Below are positions 1 to 7,463 of a DNA stretch of 14,868 nt, one piece after another; the stretch's first letter is position 1, and every line of letters starts with the position of its first letter. Made by a program: the position numbers and the translations under genes. Source of the DNA: Pirellulaceae bacterium (GTDB lineage Bacteria; Planctomycetota; Planctomycetia; Pirellulales; Pirellulaceae). The notes beneath the pieces were generated by a model. That model saw only the letters and a program-made list of their open reading frames with translations. It did no database searches and had not been told where the DNA came from. The stretch lies in the NCBI GenBank assembly GCA_030744095.1, contig JASLRF010000486.1:1-14868 (forward strand), given 5' to 3'.

Positions 1-74
1 ATGACAAGGCGAGGTGGTTGCTGCCCCAGAATTCTCTCGGTCTTCCTGTCGATATGACCCAAAGGATGTTCTGA
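1..74 (+). CDS. 3' end of an upstream gene, product unknown (partial)
   Basis: The frame starting at base 3 is open from the window edge to TGA at 72-74 and gives about 23 residues that end in the sequence PVDMTQRMF. The composition and third-position GC look coding. The TGA is followed directly by the ATG of the Rieske gene (TGAATG), a spacing typical of an operon. The other two plus frames each contain a TGA in this stretch (2-4 and 55-57). The fragment is too short to assign to a family, so I give no function. It could also be a chance open frame. Confidence 0.4.
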   Translation, partial: DKARWLLPQNSLGLPVDMTQRMF

Positions 75-452
75 ATGGCTGACTTCAAGACTGTCGCCAA
101 TGTGGGAGATATTCCAGATGGCCAAGGAATCGCCTACGCTGTCAACGGCCGAATGGTCGCCGTATTCAATCAAGGCGGAGTTTACGAAGCGATCGATGAC
201 TTCTGCCCCCATATGGGTGCTTCACTGGCCGGAGGACATGTCGAAGACGGTGTCGTGTTTTGCCCCTGGCACGCGTGGCGTTTCAAGACCTGTGACGGAA
301 CGTGGTGCGACAACCCCACCATCAGCATCGACCACTTCGAAGTCCGCGTAGATGGTGACGAGATTCAAGTTTGCGTGCCGGACAAGAAACCGCCGAATGC
401 TGGAGTAACTCCAAGTGAGCCGGAAGCCCCGGTTGATGATGCACCTGCCTAG
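75..452 (+). CDS. Small Rieske [2Fe-2S] ferredoxin-like protein
   Basis: This 125-residue protein is essentially a single Rieske domain. The two cluster-binding motifs are clear: C44-P-H46 followed by M-G, and C63-P-W-H66, so both Cys-x-His and Cys-x2-His ligand pairs are present. They would bind a [2Fe-2S] cluster with two Cys and two His. Small Rieske proteins of this size act as electron carriers for oxygenases or resemble the NirD subunit of nitrite reductase; nothing here tells which. There is no signal peptide or membrane segment, so it is probably cytoplasmic. The last 25 residues are rich in Pro, Glu and Asp and are probably disordered. The start is supported by AAAGGA at 61-66, eight bases before the ATG. 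The upstream frame stops immediately before this ATG, so co-transcription with that gene is likely. Confidence 0.88.
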   Translation: MADFKTVANVGDIPDGQGIAYAVNGRMVAVFNQGGVYEAIDDFCPHMGASLAGGHVEDGVVFCPWHAWRFKTCDGTWCDNPTISIDHFEVRVDGDEIQVCVPDKKPPNAGVTPSEPEAPVDDAPA

Positions 453-462
453 CGCGTCTGTC

Positions 463-1371
463 TCACTCGATCGACATCGTCAGCTTTGACGTCGATCGCA
501 CCTCGATCTTCGTGTCACGATACGGACGCACCGTCGTGAGTTTCTGCAGGATCTGGCTGTCAACCAGACGTCCCAAATCACGATCGAACCACAATTCGCC
601 AGTCTGTGACTGCGACTTGATCGTCGTCTTGGCACGGGCGGCATCGGGATCTATTTGCAACGTCGAGTCAACCTTGATCTGCTCGAGCATTCGACCGTCG
701 CGGTCACTGCCGCCAACATAGGTGTAGACGCTTATCTGTTTGAGCGTCCCTAACGGTGAGGCAACGTCGCTCGTCGACTTCCATTCAGCTCCAGCCACAA
801 GTGGTTGTTCGGGGAACACTACGACAGATTGCCGTAGCACGCGTGAAATCCCCTCAGCCGAAAAAAACGACTTTAGCCCTTCACGTGTGTTGGCCGCGAC
901 CGCTTCTTGTGCGGCTGCCGGTAGTTTGACATCCAGGATCTCACCACGACTGTTCATCGTGAGATGAAACTTCGGTCCGATCAGCGGACCAACCGCGGCG
1001 GCAATTTCCTTGGCCGGGGTTGTGATCGGTTCGGCTGCGGAATCATAGTCCACCGAGGCGATGTCGCCCGTCTTCATTGACATCGTGAGGCGATCAAACG
1101 ACTGTGTCATCGTCGCGGTTCCGTCCGCTATCACATCCTCGACGCGCCAGGTCATCTCCATTCCCATCACAATGGCAATGGTCGTACGTGCGCCGGCACC
1201 AGCTGTTTCGGTACTGGCTGTTTGCCGAAACGATACACGGAGTGTTTGGCCAGCTGAGAATTTCCATCGCAACGCTTCCTGCGCGGGTAGGTCAGGAACA
1301 AGCCAGCCAGCCAGTAGCACAAATACCAGCACGGCTAAACGACGTCCAAGTGTCCAAGGCGCAAACATCAT
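463..1371 (-). CDS. Exported protein of unknown function (possibly DUF6263-like)
   Basis: I place the start at base 1371, giving 302 residues, although the open frame runs back to 1596. The reasons are GGGAG six bases upstream of the ATG, and that residues 1-31 then form a good Sec signal peptide: a basic LGRR stretch, a hydrophobic VLVFVLLAGWLV core and a likely cleavage near LPAQ. The longer N-terminus would consist of the intergenic repeat at 1435-1478 and has no coding character. The mature part is rich in beta strand with recurring amphipathic patterns (LRWKFSAGQTLRVSF near the start) and has no catalytic motif I recognise. The pattern recalls the DUF6263 family of planctomycete exported proteins; this is from memory and unverified. 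It converges on the Rieske gene with only 10 bases between the stop codons. Its upstream neighbour on the same strand is the UPF0173 hydrolase. Confidence 0.75.
   Translation of the reverse strand: MMFAPWTLGRRLAVLVFVLLAGWLVPDLPAQEALRWKFSAGQTLRVSFRQTASTETAGAGARTTIAIVMGMEMTWRVEDVIADGTATMTQSFDRLTMSMKTGDIASVDYDSAAEPITTPAKEIAAAVGPLIGPKFHLTMNSRGEILDVKLPAAAQEAVAANTREGLKSFFSAEGISRVLRQSVVVFPEQPLVAGAEWKSTSDVASPLGTLKQISVYTYVGGSDRDGRMLEQIKVDSTLQIDPDAARAKTTIKSQSQTGELWFDRDLGRLVDSQILQKLTTVRPYRDTKIEVRSTSKLTMSIE
468..498. terminator. Possible bidirectional terminator hairpin at convergent gene ends
   Basis: CGATCGAC (468-475) pairs with GTCGATCG (491-498). Inside, GTCA (479-482) pairs with TGAC (487-490) around the loop GCTT, and ATC (476-478) is a bulge. 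The hairpin lies inside the last codons of the minus-strand gene and just after the Rieske stop. Two convergent genes separated by 10 bases have little other room for a terminator. No T-run follows on either strand, so it may be only a coding coincidence. Confidence 0.3.
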
Positions 1372-1434
1372 AAATGTCTCCCGGTTTCCGTCTGCCGCAT
1401 TGGGCCGATAGGACTGGCGCATCGACCATAGTTG

Positions 1435-1478
1435 TTGTTCGCTCTGCGAACTTGGCGTAATGTTCGTGGAGCGAACAA
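1435..1478 (+). repeat. Intergenic double-palindrome element, copy 1
   Basis: The left arm is TTGTTCGCTCTGCGAAC (1435-1451), the spacer TTGGCGTAAT (1452-1461) and the right arm GTTCGTGGAGCGAACAA (1462-1478). The arms are inverted copies differing at two adjacent positions. Each arm is itself a palindrome (GTTCGC-TCT-GCGAAC; GTTCG-TGGAG-CGAAC). Related elements are at 2252-2295 and 5132-5177. It lies between the UPF0173 hydrolase and the exported protein downstream of it. It may be a mobile REP/MITE-like repeat, a transcript-end structure or a protein-binding site. Confidence 0.75.
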
Positions 1479-1510
1479 GGACGATACGACAGCTATGGAT
1501 ACAACGATCC

Positions 1511-2197
1511 TTACAGAGTGAATTTGTCACCAGGATCGAGTACGACGGGTTCCGCCTCGGTGTTCGCGCGAACACTGTCGGCCCATGTCGCCGCATTCTG
1601 CTCGATCGGCGGCCAGGTATTATAGTGGGCCGGTGCGACCCGTCGTGGATGAATCAGCTTGATGGCTTCGATCGAATCCGCTGGGCCCATTGTAAACAGG
1701 TCGCCAATTGGCAATACGGCCAGATCAATCCCCGCTCGACCAATCAACTGCATATCCGAAAAGAGTGCCGTATCGCAGGCGAAATAGACCGTTCCGTCGG
1801 CCAGTTTCAGCAAGAACCCAGCGGGGTTGCCACCATACGAACCGTCCGGAAGCTGCGAGCTATGGTGCGCCACGGTCATCGTCACGCGCCCGAACGGCAG
1901 GTCGATGCCGCCACCGAGGTTCATCCCAACCGTGTTTTTCACGCCATGCTGGGATTCAAACCAGGCACTAACCTCGTAGGCGGCCACCACCGTCGCGCCC
2001 GTCCGATTGGCAATGGAGGCCACATCCGCGACGTGGTCGAAGTGACCATGGGAGACCAGGATGTAGTCTGCTTTGACGTCGTCCGCCTTGACCGGCGATG
2101 TCGGCGAATCATTGAGAAATGGATCGAGCAAAATCGTGTGGCCACCGGTCTCGATCGCCCAACTACCGTGACCAAGCCAAGTTATTTCCGTGGTCAT
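1511..2197 (-). CDS. UPF0173-type metal-dependent hydrolase (metallo-beta-lactamase fold)
   Basis: This 228-residue protein matches the usual length and layout of the UPF0173 family, which are predicted metal-dependent hydrolases of unknown substrate. It opens with the family-typical ITWLGHGSW and then ILLDPFL. The metal-binding motif is S-H50-G-H52-F-D54-H55. Further likely ligands are H111/H112 in AHHSS, the Asp in ACDTALF and the His in APAHYNTWP near the C-terminus. No signal peptide is seen, so it is probably cytoplasmic. I prefer the ATG at 2197 over the longer open frame (to 2266) because AGGAAA lies five bases before it and the family starts there. The extension would run into the repeat at 2252-2295. 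It follows pgi on the same strand after 104 bases. Confidence 0.9.
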   Translation of the reverse strand: MTTEITWLGHGSWAIETGGHTILLDPFLNDSPTSPVKADDVKADYILVSHGHFDHVADVASIANRTGATVVAAYEVSAWFESQHGVKNTVGMNLGGGIDLPFGRVTMTVAHHSSQLPDGSYGGNPAGFLLKLADGTVYFACDTALFSDMQLIGRAGIDLAVLPIGDLFTMGPADSIEAIKLIHPRRVAPAHYNTWPPIEQNAATWADSVRANTEAEPVVLDPGDKFTL

Positions 2198-2251
2198 GTT
2201 TGTTTCCTGTAGGCAAAGTCTATGGTCAAATCTAACGGGCGAGTCGTTTCG

Positions 2252-2295
2252 TCGTTCGATCCGCAAACCTGGCGTTTTGTCCGTTGAACGAACAA
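2252..2295 (+). repeat. Intergenic double-palindrome element, copy 3 (degenerate)
   Basis: The left arm is TCGTTCGATCCGCAAAC (2252-2268), the spacer CTGGCGTTTT (2269-2278) and the right arm GTCCGTTGAACGAACAA (2279-2295). Arm lengths and the 10-base spacer equal those of copy 1. The left arm matches copy 1 at 13 of 17 positions and the spacer at 7 of 10. It lies immediately after the pgi stop codon and upstream of the hydrolase gene. It appears to be an older, more diverged copy. Confidence 0.55.
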
Positions 2296-2301
2296 CAACT
2301 T

Positions 2302-3723
2302 TCAGCCCAGGATTCGATTCGTGTTGATCTTATATGCTTCCACACCAGGTTGGCCGTAGGGGTTGATGCCGATCATCCGACCTTCCACGACCGTCGCCAA
2401 CATCATCATTTGGAAGAACTGTCCCAACGATGCCTCGTCGCCATGCGGAAGATGGATGTCCGCCGTAGGCCGGCCGACATCGCGATATGCCTGGTTGGTC
2501 CCCGCGATGGCTGCCGACATAATATCCGGCAGCGTCTTATTGGCCCGTCGATTCAATCCATCCTGATCGTGATTACTGTGGCCAATCGGCAGCGGATCAC
2601 ACCTCCATTGATCCACGATCAGATTTGAAATCAGTTTGTCGCGTCGGCCTTCCTGGTGTTGTTGAGCGCGCGAATGCAAGTCGCGCGTGTTCACGGTCGT
2701 CAGCGGTGTCGTGCCTCGTTCATCTTTGCCCAGGCTTTCCGCCAGCAACTGGTCGTACCACAAGCCCACAGCCTCGAGTGCCTTCGACCAGACCGACAGA
2801 ACACGAATGGTCGCGCCACGTTCTTCCCACAAATGACCTGTGCCGACATAGTCAAGCACCGCGTTCTGGCCAACCGGTGCGGTGCGAAAATGTTCATTTA
2901 TCGTCGCCGCGCCTTCCAACAGTCGCAGGACATTGATCCCCAAAATGGCCGCAGGTAACAAGCCAACCGCGGACAGAATCGAAAACCGACCGCCGACACC
3001 GTCGGGTACGGGGTAAACGTCCGGACAACCAATCGCGGTCGCCAGATCAAACAGCTTGCCGCTGGTCCCCGTTACTGGAACTACTCTCTGGGCAACGTCA
3101 GCAGGGTCTTCGCAACTTGACTCGAGCGCCGCCAAGAACTGCCGAAATGCGGCGGCCGTTTCGAGCGTTCCGCCGCTCTTGCTGATCACCACAATGGCCC
3201 AGCTGTCATCGACGGTCGTCGCTTTCTTCCCCCTGCCCAGCAATGAAAGCAAGCCCTGGGTCGCATCGTTGTCGACATTGTTGCCTTCAAAATACAGTCG
3301 AGGGTAGCTGCCACGCTCTCCTCGCGATAGTTCGTTAAAAAACGGTTGGCAGCAGGCGTCCATCAGGGCCTTAGCACCCATATAGGATCCACCGATACCA
3401 AGTACGACGACCCGATCAACCTTCTCTCGCAGCCGTTTTGCGGTCTGCATGATGCGGCCTAGTTCGCTGCCCCGCCGATCTTGGTAATATTCCGCCAAAA
3501 GCCGCTCTGGTAGTTGCAAGAAGCCAGCATCCAACGGATTCTTCTCGACAGGAATGGCATTCTCGCCATCGGCAAACAGTTGCAAATCGGTCTCGACCAC
3601 TTCCGTGCGGGCTGCCTCTAGTTGCGGGGTCAGTTCAAGCAGTTTTTTCGCCGAAAAACCTTGGTCGTCAAGAAAAGCATTCTGGAAGTCAAAGCGTAGC
3701 GGTTCAATGGTTGGAGAGTTCAT
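2302..3723 (-). CDS. pgi: Glucose-6-phosphate isomerase
   Basis: This enzyme interconverts glucose 6-phosphate and fructose 6-phosphate in cytoplasmic glycolysis and gluconeogenesis. The protein has 473 residues, close to the shorter Bacillus-type enzymes. The first sugar-phosphate isomerase domain carries GIGGSYMGAKAL (109-120) and the phosphate-binding SKSGGTLET (181-189). The PGI signature DGVGGRFSILSAVG is at 241-254. ERGTTP (335-340) and DLHSRAQQHQEG (348-359) supply the expected active-site region. The C-terminal signature INPYGQPGVEAYK (453-465) ends in the catalytic-type Lys465. The only suitable start is the ATG at 3723; the ribosome site before it is weak (CCAGG directly adjacent). 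It is divergent from the phosphoglycerate mutase gene across 170 bases, so the two glycolytic genes may share a promoter region. Confidence 0.96.
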   Translation of the reverse strand: MNSPTIEPLRFDFQNAFLDDQGFSAKKLLELTPQLEAARTEVVETDLQLFADGENAIPVEKNPLDAGFLQLPERLLAEYYQDRRGSELGRIMQTAKRLREKVDRVVVLGIGGSYMGAKALMDACCQPFFNELSRGERGSYPRLYFEGNNVDNDATQGLLSLLGRGKKATTVDDSWAIVVISKSGGTLETAAAFRQFLAALESSCEDPADVAQRVVPVTGTSGKLFDLATAIGCPDVYPVPDGVGGRFSILSAVGLLPAAILGINVLRLLEGAATINEHFRTAPVGQNAVLDYVGTGHLWEERGATIRVLSVWSKALEAVGLWYDQLLAESLGKDERGTTPLTTVNTRDLHSRAQQHQEGRRDKLISNLIVDQWRCDPLPIGHSNHDQDGLNRRANKTLPDIMSAAIAGTNQAYRDVGRPTADIHLPHGDEASLGQFFQMMMLATVVEGRMIGINPYGQPGVEAYKINTNRILG

Positions 3724-3893
3724 CCTGGTTACTCATGGCGATACGGAAAAATCGTCGCGGGAAAACCGCAGCAGGGAACTCGACGAGAATACCGAACTTC
3801 CAGCAGGCTGGCCACCCACCGCTTGCTTGATTATGCGTTTTTGGTAGGACAAGGAACCCAGCAAATTGGACAAATGCCACAAGGAGATCATCA

Positions 3894-5099
3894 ATGGATA
3901 TGCATGACTTGACGCGTGAACTTCACACTGAGAATGATGCCAAGATCGTGATGCTCGTCGCCGATGGTCTGGGCGGACTCCCGATGACGACCGGTGGCAA
4001 AACAGAATTGGAAACGGCAAACTCGCCGAATCTTGATCAACTTGCCGCGAGTGGAGTCCAAGGTGGCAGCATACCCGTGGCGCCGGGCATCAGCCCTGGA
4101 AGTGGACCAGGTCACTTGGGGTTGTTCGGGTACGATCCACTGAAATACCAGATCGGACGCGGTGCATTAGAAGCGACTGGAATTGGATTCGAATTGCAAA
4201 CCGGGGACGTCGCCATCCGCTGCAACTTCTGTACGCTCGATGCGGATGGCAATATTTCGGATCGACGCGCCGGGCGGATTCCTAGCGAACAGAGCGCGCC
4301 GTTGGCAATCAAACTGCGCGAAGTCACGATTCCGGGTATCGAGATTTTTGTTGAACCGGTCAAGGAACACCGATTTGTCGTCGTCTTTCGCGCCGAGGGC
4401 CTGGGCGGGAACGTTCGCGACACCGATCCCCAGGCGACGGGAGTTCCACCGTTGGATCCAGTGGCCATTGACCAAGCGAGTCAGAAGACGGCGGAGATCG
4501 CTCGCGAGTTTCTCAAGCAGGCTCGCACATTGTTGGCCGATCAGCCCAGAGCCAATTTCCATACCATGCGAGGTTTTGCCGAGAAGCCGAACTTGCCCAG
4601 CTACGAAGAGGTCTACGGTCTTCGCGCCGCGGCGATCGCCGTCTATCCGATGTACAAGGGGCTGGCACGCCTGGTGGGAATGAAAATTGTGGGCCAGGCA
4701 CAGACGCTGGGTGAGCAAGTCGACACGCTGACCCAAAGTTGGAATGACTTCGATTTCTTCTTTCTCCATTTCAAGTACACCGACAGTACTGGTGAAGATG
4801 GTGATTTCGATGCCAAGGTCGCGCGGATCGAAGATCTAGACGCCGCCATTCCCAGCATTATGGCGTTGAATCCAACGGTGATGATTGTGACGGGCGACCA
4901 CAGTACTCCAAGCTTTCTGCGCAACCACAGCTGGCACTCGGTGCCGACACTGTTGGCTTCCGACTGTTGCCGCCCCGATGGGCTCACCGAGTTTACCGAA
5001 AGCAGCTGTATTAGCGGTGGATTAGGGCAATTCAAAGCGAAACACCTCATGACGCTCGCCCTGGCCAACGCGGGGCGGCTCGGTAAATACGGTGCCTAG
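3894..5099 (+). CDS. apgM: Archaeal-type cofactor-independent phosphoglycerate mutase
   Basis: The enzyme interconverts 3- and 2-phosphoglycerate in lower glycolysis without 2,3-bisphosphoglycerate. The 401 residues have the alkaline-phosphatase-superfamily layout of the archaeal-type (ApgM) class. VADGLGG with D24 is a metal ligand. The SPGSGPGHLGLFGYDP block (67-82) contains the likely phosphoserine nucleophile S70. HFKYTDSTGEDGDFDAK and, near the C-terminus, TGDHSTPSFLRNHSWHSVP supply the Asp/His ligands of the two-metal centre. The length fits this class and is shorter than the about 510-residue GpmI type. The start is well supported by AAGGAGAT at 3881-3888. The 170-base gap to divergent pgi shows no recognisable operator. 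After the stop there are 32 bases before repeat copy 2. Confidence 0.93.
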   Translation: MDMHDLTRELHTENDAKIVMLVADGLGGLPMTTGGKTELETANSPNLDQLAASGVQGGSIPVAPGISPGSGPGHLGLFGYDPLKYQIGRGALEATGIGFELQTGDVAIRCNFCTLDADGNISDRRAGRIPSEQSAPLAIKLREVTIPGIEIFVEPVKEHRFVVVFRAEGLGGNVRDTDPQATGVPPLDPVAIDQASQKTAEIAREFLKQARTLLADQPRANFHTMRGFAEKPNLPSYEEVYGLRAAAIAVYPMYKGLARLVGMKIVGQAQTLGEQVDTLTQSWNDFDFFFLHFKYTDSTGEDGDFDAKVARIEDLDAAIPSIMALNPTVMIVTGDHSTPSFLRNHSWHSVPTLLASDCCRPDGLTEFTESSCISGGLGQFKAKHLMTLALANAGRLGKYGA

Positions 5100-5131
5100 A
5101 AACGCCCCGCCAAAGCCGTCCCGCACCGTCG

Positions 5132-5177
5132 TTGTTCGCTCCACGAATATCACGTAATGTTCACGGAGAAACGACAA
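5132..5177 (+). repeat. Intergenic double-palindrome element, copy 2
   Basis: The left arm is TTGTTCGCTCCACGAAT (5132-5148), the spacer ATCACGTAAT (5149-5158) and the right arm GTTCACGGAGAAACGACAA (5159-5177). The left arm is almost identical to the reverse complement of the right arm of copy 1 (16 of 17). The spacer again ends in CGTAAT. It lies 32 bases after the apgM stop and upstream of the exported protein at 5322. An ATG within the element (5157) opens a longer frame for the next gene, which I do not believe is used. Confidence 0.7.
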
Positions 5178-5321
5178 TCACGCGGCTCTCATTCCGCGCG
5201 CCGTCAAACTCAGCCCAGTCCGTATGATCCCGATGCGTTCAAGGTAGGTTGGGCGGACCGCCGATACGGTGAATACACCATCGTCGGTAAACACCTCCCG
5301 GCAATCGAAAAGAGGAACGCG

Positions 5322-7373
5322 ATGCGACTGGGATTCTGTGGACTGATTTTCGTCGGTCTGACTGCTGTTGCCGTGGTCGCCTGTGCGCAGGCTGTGGCGC
5401 CGGAGGTCTCATCGGCTCGCCCAGCAATCACCCCCGCATATCCGTCGCGCATACTGCGCCAAACCACATTCAATATTCCGTTCACCGTCGATACGGCTGG
5501 ACAACCGCTGGAAGTGCAGCTGTACCTCAGCCGAGACCGTGGACACACCTGGAAACTGTACGCGCGGCAGAATCCAAGTGCCAAGTACTTTCCGTTCCAG
5601 GCGACTCAGGACGGCGAGTATTGGTTTGCATCGCTGAGCATTTTCGCGAATCGATCGCCCGCCGACATTGCGGGGCGCCAGGCGGAACTGCACGTCGTGA
5701 TCGATACTGTGCCACCAGAATTCGAGTTTCAGGCCGCCGTCGGCCCCTCGCGCGAAGTTCAGGTTACCTGGCGCTACTCGGATCCAACGATCGATCCCGC
5801 CTCGTTGAAGATCGAATACAAAATGGGTCGTGAACAGCCATGGCAACCGGTTGCTGCCGATCAAACGACCGCGTCCAACTCGACCGCCTCAGGCCGGTTA
5901 ACATTTCGGCCGCGCAACGCCTGGGTGGAACTACAGGTTCGAGCAGAGATCAGCGACCTCGCCAGGAACAAGGCGGTCGTCAACCGGCGATTGTCGTTGT
6001 CCGTCAGTGCACTCCCGCCCAACAACGGACAACAAACGTGGCGACCAATCGCTACACGCTCGCCAAACCAGCAAGAACGCCCCATCGTGCTTCCGCTGAC
6101 GGCACCTGACAATGGAAACCCCATCGGCGGAAACCCCATCGGCAGAAACACTGCGTCTGCCATTGACCGGTCGGCCAACCAAAGCTATTCGTCCGAAGTC
6201 CGAGACCGCCAATATTATCCTGTGGGCCGTGGAACATCTCCAACAGGCTTCGGCTCCGCGTCAGCCGCAGGCGTGTTGGCAGGCAGACCGCCTTCCAGAA
6301 ATCTCGCTTCCGGAATTCCCCTCGACCCCTATGCGGACGCCCGGCTCAGTGCAACGGAGGTCCCGTCGATTGACCCTCCAACGGCAGCTCCCGTGCAGTC
6401 AGATTCGACCAACGTTGCGCCTACGACGGAATGGAAGTCAATCAGTCAATCCGCGGTGGGGGAAAGTGGCTTCAATCGGACCGCCGCGCCAAGTGAATTC
6501 GAATCCAATCGACCGCGCAATCCGCTCGTCCCAGGCGGCGATTACCAGCCGCAACCAAGTCAAGTCCATCCACTGGTCGCGCAACAAATCGCACCGGCGC
6601 AGCAGAGTACGCGGCCCGATCTTGATGCAACTGCGCCGTCGGCAATCCGTTCCGATTCAAATCACGTCTCGATGTTGCAAACGCGGATGACATCGGCGAT
6701 GCGTTTTGAAGTGGACTATGAGTTTGACGCGGCCGCGGCCAACGGCGTACGTTCCGTTGAACTTTGGGGAACGAAAGACCAAGGTCACACGTGGTCCCGT
6801 TGGCAAATTGACACCGATCGGCAAAGCCCACTCGATGTGCGGGTGGATGGCGAGGGCACGTATGGCTTCCGAATCGTCATCGTAGGGAACAATGGCCTGG
6901 CAGGTAACCCGCCCAGAAATGGCGACGACGCGGATCTCTGGGTTGGCGTTGACACCACCGCACCGATTGTCGAGATCACCACCGCGACCTACGGCGAAGG
7001 CGAACACGCGGGGCAACTCGACATTCGTTGGACGGCCTCCGATGCATCCTTTGGTGAACGTCCGATTAGCATTCTCTTCAGTGACAAAGCCACTGGACCC
7101 TGGACGACAATTGTCGCGGGCATCCCGAATTCAGGTCAGTACTTTTGGCCAATCGACCCTCGCGTTCCCGAGCATCTGTTCCTGCGAATCGAGGCGCGTG
7201 ACCAAGCAGGAAACCAGGGCGAATATCGTTTGCCAGCTTCGATTAACCTATCTGGGTTTACGCCCAAAGCGCGCATTCGTGGTATCCGCCCGTTGACGAG
7301 TTCATCGCGGCCTGCCCCGTCGGACTTGGATTCGTCACCTCGGGCGACGCGCAACCCATACGCGTACCGCTAA
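5322..7373 (+). CDS. Large exported protein with two beta-rich BNR/Ig-like modules, function unknown
   Basis: I start this gene at 5322 (683 residues). GAGG lies six bases upstream, and the N-terminus is then a clean export signal ending near VVACAQA. VVAC also fits a lipobox with C21, so it may be a lipoprotein. The frame is open back to 5157, but that part begins inside the repeat and is not protein-like. Two similar modules flank a long low-complexity linker. Each has a BNR-like strand, SRDRGHTWKLY at 70-80 and TKDQGHTWSRW at 484-494, then an aromatic/Gly strand (DGEYWF; EGTYGF), then DTVPPEFEF or DTTAPIVEI typical of Ig/fibronectin-like repeats. The linker (about 235-450) is rich in Pro, Ser, Asn and Gln and contains the exact tandem GNPIG-GNPIG. 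No catalytic residues were recognised; a surface adhesion or structural role is a guess. Confidence 0.72.
   Translation: MRLGFCGLIFVGLTAVAVVACAQAVAPEVSSARPAITPAYPSRILRQTTFNIPFTVDTAGQPLEVQLYLSRDRGHTWKLYARQNPSAKYFPFQATQDGEYWFASLSIFANRSPADIAGRQAELHVVIDTVPPEFEFQAAVGPSREVQVTWRYSDPTIDPASLKIEYKMGREQPWQPVAADQTTASNSTASGRLTFRPRNAWVELQVRAEISDLARNKAVVNRRLSLSVSALPPNNGQQTWRPIATRSPNQQERPIVLPLTAPDNGNPIGGNPIGRNTASAIDRSANQSYSSEVRDRQYYPVGRGTSPTGFGSASAAGVLAGRPPSRNLASGIPLDPYADARLSATEVPSIDPPTAAPVQSDSTNVAPTTEWKSISQSAVGESGFNRTAAPSEFESNRPRNPLVPGGDYQPQPSQVHPLVAQQIAPAQQSTRPDLDATAPSAIRSDSNHVSMLQTRMTSAMRFEVDYEFDAAAANGVRSVELWGTKDQGHTWSRWQIDTDRQSPLDVRVDGEGTYGFRIVIVGNNGLAGNPPRNGDDADLWVGVDTTAPIVEITTATYGEGEHAGQLDIRWTASDASFGERPISILFSDKATGPWTTIVAGIPNSGQYFWPIDPRVPEHLFLRIEARDQAGNQGEYRLPASINLSGFTPKARIRGIRPLTSSSRPAPSDLDSSPRATRNPYAYR
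6114..6143 (+). repeat. Tandem 15-bp repeat within the exported protein gene
   Basis: GGAAACCCCATCGGC occurs twice in direct succession (6114-6128 and 6129-6143), followed by a partial third unit (GGCAGAAAC). It keeps the reading frame and encodes GNPIG-GNPIG-RN within the low-complexity linker. Slipped-strand copy-number variation would be in-frame. Confidence 0.8.
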
Positions 7374-7463
7374 AGCGTTGGCTAGGGCTTGTTACCTCTC
7401 GACGCGGTTGATAGTCTCACACTGGACGATCTTCCGTCGAGGTCCGCACCGGCCAACCTTCCG

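Noticed and set aside
1460..2212. Plus-strand 250-residue ORF antisense to the UPF0173 gene
   Set aside because: It starts inside the repeat and is the antisense shadow of a well-supported gene; it shows no family motif.
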